Shown: positions 1 through 7,073 of the stretch, one piece after another | How positions within the stretch are numbered: the stretch's first letter is position 1 | Layout: each line of letters begins with the position of its first letter | Origin: an uncultured Clostridia bacterium | GTDB lineage: Bacteria > Bacillota > Clostridia > TANB77 > CAG-508 | Direction: 5' to 3' | Assembly (NCBI GenBank): GCA_948919095.1 | Contig: CAQYCU010000059.1 | Location: forward strand, 1 to 8,957 | DNA length: 8,957 nt | The notes under the pieces: model-generated | Database searches by the model: none | What the model saw: the letters and a program-made list of their open reading frames with translations, nothing else | Told to the model about the DNA's origin: nothing | Program-made: the position numbers and the translations under genes

Positions 1-558
1 AAATGTTATTATTAAAAGTAGTATTGGCTCTAACATTCCTGAAGATACTATGTTTCCACTTGCTATCATTAGTGTTGTTAAAAGTGGAATTAGTAATTTT
101 GCAAATGAAGATAAATCACTTATTGCATTTTTCACTTCTACTATTGCATTTGAAAAATTCGTCATTATAAGTGTTACTATCAATATGTATTGAACATAGT
201 ATGAAATTTTTGAAATTGTTTCATTTCCTAAGTTTTCGCTAATTGCTTTTAAAACACTGCCAATAACTACAATAATTATTATTCCTGATAATGTTAGTAA
301 TGCATTTTTTAAGTTTTTGCTGAATAATTTTGATATTAGTTTTAATAATTTGTTATTGTCAAATTTCCCTGTTAAACTAGTTTTAAAAAAGTCATTCAAG
401 TCAATTTCTTCTAAATATTCTGATGATTTGTTCAGAAAATCTGATATACCATATTTCTCTTCTTGCTCTTTTAATATTTCTTCTGTTGCATAAATTGTAC
501 TTGAATTTATAATTAAAAAATATTGTATTGTAAATAATATAATTAATATTTTTTTCAT
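1..558 (-). CDS. spoIIIAE: SpoIIIAE, stage III sporulation channel membrane protein (partial, C-terminus outside window)
   Basis: The frame is open from an ATG at 558 to the left window edge, giving 186 residues; Bacillus SpoIIIAE is about 400, so roughly half is visible. A signal peptide is clear: MKK, a hydrophobic core at about 4-18, and a likely cleavage after IYA (residue 24). A soluble stretch follows, then membrane segments at about 86-106, 119-139 and 154-185. Signal peptide plus multipass membrane body, fifth place after spoIIIAA-AD, and the segment with FAKLLIPLLTTLMIASG identify SpoIIIAE. In the family it is a mother-cell membrane component of the SpoIIIA-SpoIIQ channel that keeps the engulfed forespore active. 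The start is supported by an AAAGGA ribosome binding site about six bases upstream. A 110-base gap separates it from spoIIIAD, longer than usual, but no terminator lies there, so operon read-through is expected. Confidence 0.93.
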   Translation of the reverse strand, partial: MKKILIILFTIQYFLIINSSTIYATEEILKEQEEKYGISDFLNKSSEYLEEIDLNDFFKTSLTGKFDNNKLLKLISKLFSKNLKNALLTLSGIIIIVVIGSVLKAISENLGNETISKISYYVQYILIVTLIMTNFSNAIVEVKNAISDLSSFAKLLIPLLTTLMIASGNIVSSGMLEPILLLIITF

Positions 559-577
559 AGTTTTCCTTTGTGTTTTT

Positions 578-602
578 ATGTTAACGTAAAGAGTTTTAAC
601 AT
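578..602 (-). repeat. Short inverted repeat between spoIIIAD and spoIIIAE
   Basis: The arms ATGTTAA (578-584) and TTAACAT (596-602) are perfect 7-base complements around an 11-base loop. They lie about 20 bases upstream of the spoIIIAE start. No T-run follows on the coding strand, so this is not a typical terminator. It could be a weak mRNA hairpin affecting spoIIIAE translation, or chance in AT-rich DNA. The rest of the 559-668 gap shows only the spoIIIAE ribosome binding site. Confidence 0.3.
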
Positions 603-668
603 TTTATTTTAATTACTTTGCATTACTACGGAGGTTTGCCTTTTTCATTCTATTGGTTGTTTTTATAT

Positions 669-1055
669 TTAAGGAAGTACCTTTGTTATAGTATTTATTA
701 AAGCTTCTATTATTGGCATTGACATTGATATGATAATAATTTTTCCTCCAATTTCGGTCTTACTTGCAATCGCTGTTTCTCCACTGTCTTTACATATACT
801 TACTGCAAATTCTGTAAGTATTGCAATTCCAGTTATTTTTATTAATATTTTTATAAATTGCGTATTTATATTTACTTTGCTTGCTAGAGTTTCAACTAGA
901 TTTATTATGTTTGCCATATAGTTTGTACAAATTAAAAGTATAATTACACCCGTGGCTATTGATATATATACTGCAAATTCTGGTTTATATTGTTTTATAA
1001 TAACTGCAATTATTATTGCTATTAGGCTAATTCCAATTATTTTTATAATTTCCAT
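669..1055 (-). CDS. spoIIIAD: SpoIIIAD, stage III sporulation channel membrane protein
   Basis: A 128-residue, very hydrophobic protein, close to the roughly 130 residues usual for SpoIIIAD. Membrane segments are seen at about 4-21, 27-44, 67-85 and 103-121. The family-typical region CKDSGETAIASKTEIGGK (residues 88-105) lies between the last two segments; similar CRDAGE-like wording followed by a hydrophobic segment marks the SpoIIIAC/AD family. It is a mother-cell membrane part of the SpoIIIA channel complex needed for forespore sigma-G activity. The ATG at 1055 has an AAAGGA site about nine bases upstream. It lies 44 bases after spoIIIAC with no terminator between, so the two should share a transcript. 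Confidence 0.93.
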   Translation of the reverse strand: MEIIKIIGISLIAIIIAVIIKQYKPEFAVYISIATGVIILLICTNYMANIINLVETLASKVNINTQFIKILIKITGIAILTEFAVSICKDSGETAIASKTEIGGKIIIISMSMPIIEALINTITKVLP

Positions 1056-1099
1056 ATTTCTTTTCCTTTATTGTTTTAATTATGTATGCTGCAATAATT

Positions 1100-1294
1100 T
1101 TACAAATTAAATATTGTCCTGACTGTTGAAAATAAGTTACTTACTTCTTTTATTACCATTGTTAAAACAATTATTAATCCAGCTAAAGTTGTCATCATTG
1201 CTTGGTCTTCTCTTCCAGCTCTAACAAGTACTTGATACAATACAGCAACTAATATTCCTATTGCTGCAATTTTGAATAGTAAATCTATGCTCAT
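1100..1294 (-). CDS. spoIIIAC: SpoIIIAC, small stage III sporulation channel membrane protein
   Basis: A 64-residue protein, near the family's usual 65-68. It consists of two membrane segments (about 4-25 and 33-50) joined by a short polar turn with the conserved GREDQA (27-32). It is paralogous in pattern to the C-terminal half of SpoIIIAD. In the family it is a mother-cell membrane component of the SpoIIIA-SpoIIQ complex. The start has AAAGGG six bases upstream and lies only 12 bases after the spoIIIAB stop, which supports tight co-translation. Small size and position make any other assignment unlikely. Confidence 0.94.
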   Translation of the reverse strand: MSIDLLFKIAAIGILVAVLYQVLVRAGREDQAMMTTLAGLIIVLTMVIKEVSNLFSTVRTIFNL

Positions 1295-1306
1295 TTTTTA
1301 CCCTTT

Positions 1307-1816
1307 CTAAACTAATATTATAACTATTGTCAGTCCAACAGTTAGTCCTAATGTCCTATACATTTTTTCGCTTTTTCTTCTTTCAAATTCTGCTTCATTT
1401 ATTTTAGTATCAATAAATTTTTCTGTAAGTCTAATTTCACTAACTTGTCCATCTAGGTCAGTATTTCCAAGCATTTTAGATAGCCCCTTTAATACGTCAA
1501 TATCTTCTTTTGTTAATTTTGTTTTTGAATTATCAAGTGCATCTTCCCATGCAACTCCTGCAAATTGATATTCCATATTTACTGATGCATCAAAAAATAT
1601 TTGCGCAATGCTTGGACTGCATTTGTCTGCAATTTCAGCAAAAACCTCTGGTATAGGTTGATATGTAAATTTTATTTTCTCTTCAAAAATATGTAAGGCT
1701 CTTTGTATTTCCTTTAATTCTTTTACTCTTGTTGAGTACTTTTTTGAAATTGTTATTCCAATGAATGCCGATATCCCTAAAATAATTGCTAATAATATGA
1801 ATTTTACTGTTATCAT
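1307..1816 (-). CDS. spoIIIAB: SpoIIIAB, stage III sporulation protein
   Basis: At 169 residues it matches the length of Bacillus SpoIIIAB (about 171). An N-terminal membrane anchor (about 3-24) is followed by a mostly helical soluble domain and a second hydrophobic segment at the very end (about 154-169). Conserved elements are EIQRALHIFEEKI (36-48), the LGNTD motif (116-120) just before a DGQ, and KMYRTLGL (151-158) leading into the last segment. The soluble domain is related in fold to archaeal/type II secretion GspF-like proteins, so with SpoIIIAA it resembles the ATPase-platform pair of secretion systems; this relation is known from the family, not visible here. A strong GGAGG lies nine bases before the ATG. 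It ends in TAG. Confidence 0.95.
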   Translation of the reverse strand: MITVKFILLAIILGISAFIGITISKKYSTRVKELKEIQRALHIFEEKIKFTYQPIPEVFAEIADKCSPSIAQIFFDASVNMEYQFAGVAWEDALDNSKTKLTKEDIDVLKGLSKMLGNTDLDGQVSEIRLTEKFIDTKINEAEFERRKSEKMYRTLGLTVGLTIVIILV

Positions 1817-1868
1817 TTGTTTTTTCCTCCATTAGTTCTTATTGTAAATATATTCCAATTATTCATTA

Positions 1869-2771
1869 TTATGCCAACATTTCATCTACTGATTTATACA
1901 TATTTTTATCTAATATGTACATATTCTTTATTTTTCCCTTTTTTTCTAAAAAAATCAACCTTGTAAATAAATGTTGTTCATATAATTTATTTAAATTTTC
2001 ATTTATTTTTAGTTCATTTATATCTCCTGCATGTGCTGTAAATATTCCTTTTACACCTGAACATATTCCATAATTAATAGCTTCTATATCTTCTTTTGTT
2101 CCTATTTCATCAGCAACTATTACTTGTGGTGACATACATCTAACTGCAATTTTCATTCCTAAACTTTTAGTAATATTATCCATTACGTCTGTTCTTAGTC
2201 CAATATCATTTTGTGGAACTCCTTTATACATTGCTGCTATCTCTCCTCTTTCATCTATTAGTGAAGTTGTAAAACCCATATTACTAATATTTCTAACTAT
2301 GTCTCTTAACATAGTAGTTTTTCCAGTGCCTGGTTTTGAAATTATTAATGTATTATTTATTTCTAATTCTTTTTTATTGACAATAAATTCAATAACTTTA
2401 TCACTTACTCCAATTACTTCTTTTGCTATTCTAAAGTTAAGAGATGATATATAATTTACATTTGAAACTTTGCCCTCTTTCATTGCAATGCTTCCAGTTA
2501 TACCAATTCTATGTCCACCATATAATGTTATAAAGCCATTGCAAATTTGAGTTTGGTATGAATAAATTGAATTGTCACATAGCATTTGTAGTATTTGAAC
2601 AACTTCTTTTTCTGTTGGTTTGTAATCAGTAATTACCTCTTCATTGTCATATTTTAAAATAGCTTGTCTATTAGTTCTAATTCTAATTTCTTGTAATTCT
2701 TTTAGTTTTTCCTTGTTTATTAATGCACTTATTTTACTTGGTAATATTCTATAAATTGCATCTATCTGCAT
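1869..2771 (-). CDS. spoIIIAA: SpoIIIAA, AAA+/secretion-type ATPase of the sporulation channel
   Basis: A 300-residue cytoplasmic ATPase (family about 307), first gene of the spoIIIA operon. The N-terminal domain is followed by a nucleotide-binding domain with a Walker A at 145-153 (SKPGTGKTT), the conserved IDERGEIAA (172-180), GLRTDVMD (191-198) and a Walker B ending in DE (221-222). These segments are the usual SpoIIIAA landmarks. It is thought to power assembly or transport through the SpoIIIA-SpoIIQ channel from the mother cell. One oddity is that the first glycine of the P-loop is serine. AAGGAG precedes the ATG by about six bases. The gene lies just after a terminator, so the operon promoter, expected to be sigma-E dependent, should be within 2772-2834. 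That stretch is AT-rich and I could not place convincing -35/-10 elements at the right spacing. Confidence 0.95.
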   Translation of the reverse strand: MQIDAIYRILPSKISALINKEKLKELQEIRIRTNRQAILKYDNEEVITDYKPTEKEVVQILQMLCDNSIYSYQTQICNGFITLYGGHRIGITGSIAMKEGKVSNVNYISSLNFRIAKEVIGVSDKVIEFIVNKKELEINNTLIISKPGTGKTTMLRDIVRNISNMGFTTSLIDERGEIAAMYKGVPQNDIGLRTDVMDNITKSLGMKIAVRCMSPQVIVADEIGTKEDIEAINYGICSGVKGIFTAHAGDINELKINENLNKLYEQHLFTRLIFLEKKGKIKNMYILDKNMYKSVDEMLA

Positions 2772-2828
2772 ATTTTCTCCTTCTTGTATTTTTTTTTAAT
2801 ATTCTATATAAATTTTATGCTATTACCA

Positions 2829-2875
2829 TAAAAAATAGACTAACTTTGGATTTATTTTTTCCAAAATTAGTCTAT
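2829..2875 (-). terminator. Rho-independent terminator after gpr
   Basis: A 16-base stem with arms at 2860-2875 and 2835-2850 has one non-Watson-Crick position, which would be a wobble or mismatch pair. The loop is nine bases. On the minus strand the stem is followed by six Ts (2835-2830, the first being in the stem). It begins ten bases after the gpr stop. It should end gpr transcription and insulate the spoIIIA operon, which starts about 60 bases further on. The plus-strand side has only a weak T-run, so it looks mainly one-directional. Confidence 0.9.
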
Positions 2876-2885
2876 AATTTTCCAT

Positions 2886-3803
2886 TTATTCTGGTATTAT
2901 CATTCTGTTTATTCCAGAGGAAATTATCTCTTCCATATTATTCGCAAGTTCGTCTATTTCCTTTGGCATAACTGTTAAGTTATATTTTGATGGCTCTAAT
3001 ACAAGTTTAACAAGGTCATATTTTTCCTTATATGAGGAGTTTTTTAAAAATGAGAACTCTTCAAATTTTTCTGTTAATATATCAAATGTATCAGCTACTA
3101 TTGTTGCCGCTTCTACAATTGTTGGAACTCCTATCGCAATTACTGGAACTCCCATCGTTTTAATATTTATCTTTTTTCTTTTATTCCCTACACCTGCTCC
3201 TGGTGTAATTCCTGTATTTGAAATTTGAATTGTTTTTAAAAGCCTTGAAATATTATTAGATGCAAGTGCGTCTATTACAATTATCCCACTTGGTTTTATT
3301 TTTTTAGTAATTGAACTTATTATCTCCTGAGTTTCCATCCCAGTTGTCCCAAGAACTCCTGGTGCAATCGCACATACATTACGTGCATTTTCGGGCAACA
3401 ACTCTGGTTTATATTTAAATATATGTCTAGTTATTTCTAAATCTTTTACAACTTTTGGTCCTATTTCATCAGCTGTGGTGTCTTCATTTCCAAGTCCAAC
3501 TACTAAAATTGGTCCATCAAAAGTAATTAGTTTTTTTAGCTCCTCTGAAAATATATCAATTACTTGCTTTAACTCATCATTTGTAATTATTTCTATATCT
3601 TTAATATTTACTGTAATGTAATTTCCTATGTCTTTTCCTAAAAGCTTGCTTCCATTATCATTTATTACTTTTACTGTTGTAACATTTATTTTTTCTGATA
3701 CTTCATTTTCTTCAGTAATTATTCCATCAAGTTCTCCTTTTTTTATTGCACTTTTACAAATCTCAGCTCTTTCGTCTGCTAAATCGGTTCGAAAATCTAA
3801 CAT
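2886..3803 (-). CDS. gpr: Gpr, germination protease for small acid-soluble spore proteins
   Basis: Aspartic endopeptidase (MEROPS A25) that cuts SASP when a spore germinates, releasing DNA and amino acids. The N-terminus carries RTDLA (5-9), the family's autoprocessing site. The active-site region GLGNEDTTADEIGP (103-116) holds Asp112, and VIDALAS (176-182) holds Asp178. These match the catalytic Asp127 and Asp193 of B. megaterium Gpr, with the same 66-residue spacing. GTTGMET (152-158) and ITPGAGVGNKRK (199-210) are also typical. At 305 residues it is shorter than Bacillus Gpr (about 370). The sequence before RTD|LA is only seven residues, against 15-16 in Bacillus. The start is firm: AAAGG lies just upstream and a stop in frame lies ten codons before, with no other start between. 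It is monocistronic by appearance: 115 bases after holA and terminated immediately. Forespore (sigma-F/G) expression is expected. Confidence 0.96.
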   Translation of the reverse strand: MLDFRTDLADERAEICKSAIKKGELDGIITEENEVSEKINVTTVKVINDNGSKLLGKDIGNYITVNIKDIEIITNDELKQVIDIFSEELKKLITFDGPILVVGLGNEDTTADEIGPKVVKDLEITRHIFKYKPELLPENARNVCAIAPGVLGTTGMETQEIISSITKKIKPSGIIVIDALASNNISRLLKTIQISNTGITPGAGVGNKRKKINIKTMGVPVIAIGVPTIVEAATIVADTFDILTEKFEEFSFLKNSSYKEKYDLVKLVLEPSKYNLTVMPKEIDELANNMEEIISSGINRMIIPE

Positions 3804-3828
3804 AAAATTTACCTTTCTTTTTAATATA

Positions 3829-3860
3829 TATTAGATTTCCCCTTTTTGTAAATAATATAC
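3829..3860 (-). promoter_or_regulatory. Possible forespore-type promoter for gpr
   Basis: In the 115-base gap before gpr, the minus strand has GTATA (3860-3856), like the -35 GYATA of sigma-F/sigma-G promoters. It is followed 13 bases later by GGGGAAATCTAATA (3842-3829), which is loosely like a GG-containing sigma-F -10. The -10 match is imperfect and spacing is a little short. B. subtilis gpr is read by sigma-F and sigma-G, so a promoter of that kind is expected here, but this placement is only a candidate. Confidence 0.2.
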
Positions 3861-3892
3861 TCTTTATCTAATTTGAAAAAGAATTAGTATAT
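3855..3892. repeat. Imperfect inverted repeat between holA and gpr
   Basis: CTAATT (3868-3873) and AATTAG (3882-3887) pair around an eight-base loop. The flanking ATATA (3855-3859) can pair with TATAT (3888-3892) if eight bases on one side bulge out. No T-run follows on the minus strand, so it is a poor terminator for holA. It overlaps the candidate gpr promoter and could be a binding site or simply AT-rich chance. Confidence 0.25.
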
Positions 3893-3918
3893 TGCTAAGT
3901 GAACAAAATTAAAATCAA

Positions 3919-4851
3919 TTATGAGCAATAATTACATAGTATTGCATCAAGTCCAATATCTAAATCAATATTTCCATTCTTAGAATTCTCATCTAAATTA
4001 ATTAGTTCTTTTAAAATAGTTTCCAATTCATTTTCTTTAAAGTAGTTAGCTTGTATTGCATACTTTCGAACTAAAAATGTTTGATTGGGCTTTAATTTTA
4101 AATTCTTTGCAATGTCATTCCCCTTACATAAACTCACTATATGTAACTTTTTAAAGTGTCGATATAACATTATAAGTATCATTTGTGTTGGCTCTTTGTT
4201 ATACTTTAGATTTTGTAATATATTCATTGCTTCTTTTATATTCTTTTTTCCAAGATTATCAGTTAAGTCAAATATAACACTTTGTGTTGTTTTTATTGTA
4301 AGACTATCAATGTTTTCTCTTTTTATTTCTCCGCCTTTGCCTGCATATTCAATAAGTTTTCGAAGTTCGTTAATTATAATTTGCATATTGTTCCCAACAC
4401 ATTCAATTAAGTATTGTGCAACATTTTCATTTATTTGTACACCATATCCATTTGATATAACTTTTACTTGTTTTATAAGCTCTGGCATTCGAAGTTCTTT
4501 AAATTCTTTTACTGTTCCATTTTTTTCAATAGCATTATACAAACTGTTTTTTTCTGCTTTTTCTTCTACAAATATTAATTCAGTGTCGCTAGTATCATTT
4601 TCAAGTAAATAGCTTGCAATCTTGTCAGCTAATATATTCTTTTTTGTAAATAAAGTGCAGTTCTTTGCAATAATTAATTTTTTTTCAAAGCCAAATGCTG
4701 GTGTTTGTATATCTGCTATTATATTGCTCACATTACTTTCATCAATTTGTATAAAGTTTATTCCTTGTTGCAATTCTCCAAATGCTTTTTTTAATTTTTT
4801 TACATATTGTTCTAATAAAAAAGTATCTTCACCATATAATAGATATGTCAT
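3919..4851 (-). CDS. holA: DNA polymerase III delta subunit (clamp loader)
   Basis: HolA is the delta subunit that opens the beta sliding clamp within the tau/gamma-delta-delta' clamp loader. The 310-residue protein begins with the typical MTYLLYGEDTFLLEQYVKKL (1-20). The TPAFGFEKKLIIAKN region (50-64) matches the family's hydrophobic strand after the "PxFG" turn. The remainder is a helical lid and collar domain with a conserved layout but low identity; length is slightly under the usual 330-345. As expected for delta, no Walker A is visible. The ATG at 4851 has AGGAG five bases upstream and starts 17 bases after the debranching-enzyme stop, so translation of the two is probably linked. In many Firmicutes holA lies next to rpsT and gpr; here gpr follows directly. 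Confidence 0.9.
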   Translation of the reverse strand: MTYLLYGEDTFLLEQYVKKLKKAFGELQQGINFIQIDESNVSNIIADIQTPAFGFEKKLIIAKNCTLFTKKNILADKIASYLLENDTSDTELIFVEEKAEKNSLYNAIEKNGTVKEFKELRMPELIKQVKVISNGYGVQINENVAQYLIECVGNNMQIIINELRKLIEYAGKGGEIKRENIDSLTIKTTQSVIFDLTDNLGKKNIKEAMNILQNLKYNKEPTQMILIMLYRHFKKLHIVSLCKGNDIAKNLKLKPNQTFLVRKYAIQANYFKENELETILKELINLDENSKNGNIDLDIGLDAILCNYCS

Positions 4852-4868
4852 TTTTTCTCCTAATCTAA

Positions 4869-7019
4869 TTATTTTCCTAAAATTATCCTAAACACCTCTG
4901 ACACACTCCAAGCTTGTGCAAAAGCACCTTTCCCGCGCATTACATTTTTTTCGAAAACCCAACCAATTTCATCTCGCTCAATAAGGTCATTTGTCATTAC
5001 TTGTAGTTTTCGCACATTTTTATCTGGTTCTTTTGAATCATATACTTCTGCAATACTTCCAATTGTATTTCCATTGTTTATCTCATTTGCAAATGTGTCA
5101 GCAGTTGTTATTTTAAATTGTGTAAGTGTTTCTTCAAGTTTTGCTTTAGCTTTTTCATTAGATTCAGCATTTATTAAATTCTTTAATGCATCATAGTATG
5201 GTCCAAGTAACCATACCCATGTAATTCCTTGGTGATAAATTCTATCCCTTTCTGGTCCATTGCCTTGGTATATTGGTACATATCCTTCTTCACCTTCTGC
5301 TAATGTTTTTAGTCCATATTTATTATACAATTTTTCAGTAACTGTAATAAATACATTTTTAGCTATTTCATCATTTAAATCCATTACTGGAAAAGGCAAT
5401 CCAAGTGCAAATATTTGGTTTGGACGTATTTTGTCATCCTTTCCAATTTCAAAAGTTTCGAATTCATTTCTGTCAACTTTAATAACATCATATAAACATT
5501 TCTTTTTTTCATTGTAAAATTTTTCAGTAAAATTTTCCTTACATTTTTTAGATAGATATGCATATTCTATTTTGGAAAGTGCTTTTTTATAATGTGCATT
5601 TATCTCTTCCATTACTCTTAATGCATTATACCATAATGCATTAATTTCAACTGCTTTTCCATTTCTAGGAGTTACAGCTTTTCCATCTACTTTTGCATCC
5701 ATCCAGGTATTTTGTGTATCAGGAGTTCCTGATACTAATAAATAATCTTTTTCATCAACATATATATTGTTTCCATCTAAATCAATTCCATCAATATATT
5801 TGTCAATTATGACCTTCATAGTTTTGTATAATTTTTGTTTTACAAAGTCATAATCGTTTGTATATTGTAAATACTTATATACTGCATTTATAAATAATAA
5901 TGATGCATCCACACTATTGTAAAGTGCATCTCCTGTATATTCTGAAAATCCATTTGGAACAATTCCATCTTTTACTTTTTCAGCAAAGGTCAAAAGTACT
6001 TCTTTTGCTATATCATATCTTTTTGTAATTAGTAATAATCCTTCAAAAGAAATATACGAATCTCTTCCCCAATCTAAAAACCATGGATAGCCTGCAACTG
6101 TTGTATGTAAATTTCTTTCTTTTCTATATACTATAAAATTATCACTTGCTATAACAAACTTTTTTACTAATTCATTATAACGTTCAATTTCCATTTCATT
6201 TACTTTTTTGTTTTCTTCACCTCTATTTGGAATTAAAAGTTTTGTATATTTTATTTCTGTTTTTATTCTTGTTAATTCATCTTTTATTACTTGCTCTCCA
6301 TCAATATCGGTAATTTTGTTAATCTTTAAATCTTCATCAAGAGCACATACAAATGTAATTGTTTTATCTTCATTTGGTTTAATATCAATTTCAAAAGTTC
6401 CTGGAACTAGATGGTTTTCTAAACAGTCAAATCCTCTTTCTTGTTCAACCTTGTAGTGCATGTTATAAAATATATTTTTTTCATATTTATGATATTTACT
6501 ATTTTTTACAGCAATATTTATTTTAGGTAGTAGTTCTCCAAATTGAATTTGGCATTTATCTTTGCTACTTATTTCATTATATTGAAAATTCATATCATGA
6601 TGCTCTGAATGAAAATCCCTAAAGTTTACAAGTGGTGTAAGTTTTAATTTTGTTTTTGCTTTTTTGTTTGCTACTTTATATACAACTACTACTGCATTTT
6701 TTCCATATATCATACATATTGATTTTTCAATTATTACGCCATTTACCTTATATGTATACACTGGTATTGCTTCTTTTTCAAATTTCTTTAAATTTTTATA
6801 TCCAGTTTGAATTTTACCATCTACATCGTTTGTAAATAAATTATATTTTGCTCCATCTATTTCAATGCTTTCATCAACTTTTGATAATATTAATTTTCTT
6901 TGTCCTGGTGGATTTAGTGGTGCTATTAATAAACCGTGATATCTACGGGTATTCATTCCACCAAAATCCGTTGATGCTGCATATCCCCCAATTCCATTTG
7001 TTATTAACCATTCTCTCAT
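4869..7019 (-). CDS. Glycogen debranching enzyme (amylo-alpha-1,6-glucosidase type)
   Basis: A 716-residue cytoplasmic enzyme (no signal peptide) expected to hydrolyse alpha-1,6 branch points of glycogen-like polymers. The N-terminal domain opens with EWLITNGIGGYAAST (3-17) and NTRRYHGLLIAPL (23-35), diagnostic of the archaeal/bacterial debranching family (GDE_N plus GDE_C). The C-terminal (alpha/alpha)6 catalytic domain shows PWFLDWGRDSYISFEGLLL (312-330), TWMDAKVDGKAVTPRNGKAVE (438-458), RPNQIFALGLPFP (532-544) and FAQAWSVSEVFR (700-711). Asp441 and Glu658 or its neighbours are candidate catalytic acids by position; I infer this. About 28 residues (667-694) appear inserted in the normally continuous stretch before AQAWS. 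The family is usually nearer 640-690 residues. The ATG at 7019 is forced by an in-frame stop nine bases upstream. The best ribosome binding site, GAGAGG, is about 14 bases away, longer than usual. It probably shares a transcript with yvcK and holA. Confidence 0.93.
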   Translation of the reverse strand: MREWLITNGIGGYAASTDFGGMNTRRYHGLLIAPLNPPGQRKLILSKVDESIEIDGAKYNLFTNDVDGKIQTGYKNLKKFEKEAIPVYTYKVNGVIIEKSICMIYGKNAVVVVYKVANKKAKTKLKLTPLVNFRDFHSEHHDMNFQYNEISSKDKCQIQFGELLPKINIAVKNSKYHKYEKNIFYNMHYKVEQERGFDCLENHLVPGTFEIDIKPNEDKTITFVCALDEDLKINKITDIDGEQVIKDELTRIKTEIKYTKLLIPNRGEENKKVNEMEIERYNELVKKFVIASDNFIVYRKERNLHTTVAGYPWFLDWGRDSYISFEGLLLITKRYDIAKEVLLTFAEKVKDGIVPNGFSEYTGDALYNSVDASLLFINAVYKYLQYTNDYDFVKQKLYKTMKVIIDKYIDGIDLDGNNIYVDEKDYLLVSGTPDTQNTWMDAKVDGKAVTPRNGKAVEINALWYNALRVMEEINAHYKKALSKIEYAYLSKKCKENFTEKFYNEKKKCLYDVIKVDRNEFETFEIGKDDKIRPNQIFALGLPFPVMDLNDEIAKNVFITVTEKLYNKYGLKTLAEGEEGYVPIYQGNGPERDRIYHQGITWVWLLGPYYDALKNLINAESNEKAKAKLEETLTQFKITTADTFANEINNGNTIGSIAEVYDSKEPDKNVRKLQVMTNDLIERDEIGWVFEKNVMRGKGAFAQAWSVSEVFRIILGK

Positions 7020-7073
7020 TTGTTACTTCAATTCCTCTCTTAAAAGGTTACTTACATTAGTATATTATTCAGT

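Noticed and set aside
629..640. GGAGG on the plus strand
   Set aside because: It looks like a ribosome binding site, but no start codon with a useful open frame follows on the plus strand.
613..648. Eleven-residue minus-strand open frame (MKKANLRSNAK) in the spoIIIAD-spoIIIAE gap
   Set aside because: Too short, no convincing ribosome binding site, and no sign of conservation can be judged from one sequence.
2772..2834. Sigma-E promoter for spoIIIAA (minus-strand TAATAGC and TATAGAAT)
   Set aside because: Both elements resemble sigma-E boxes, but the spacing is about 10 bases rather than 13-14, so I did not annotate it, although a promoter is expected here.
4085..4612. A 175-codon plus-strand open frame opposite holA
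   Set aside because: It lies wholly within the well-supported holA, is Phe/Ser/Ile-rich as expected from the reverse of AT-rich coding DNA, and matches no family I know.
7020..7073. Terminator between yvcK and the debranching enzyme
   Set aside because: Only a 3-base CCT/AGG pairing is present and there is no T-run, so read-through is more likely.
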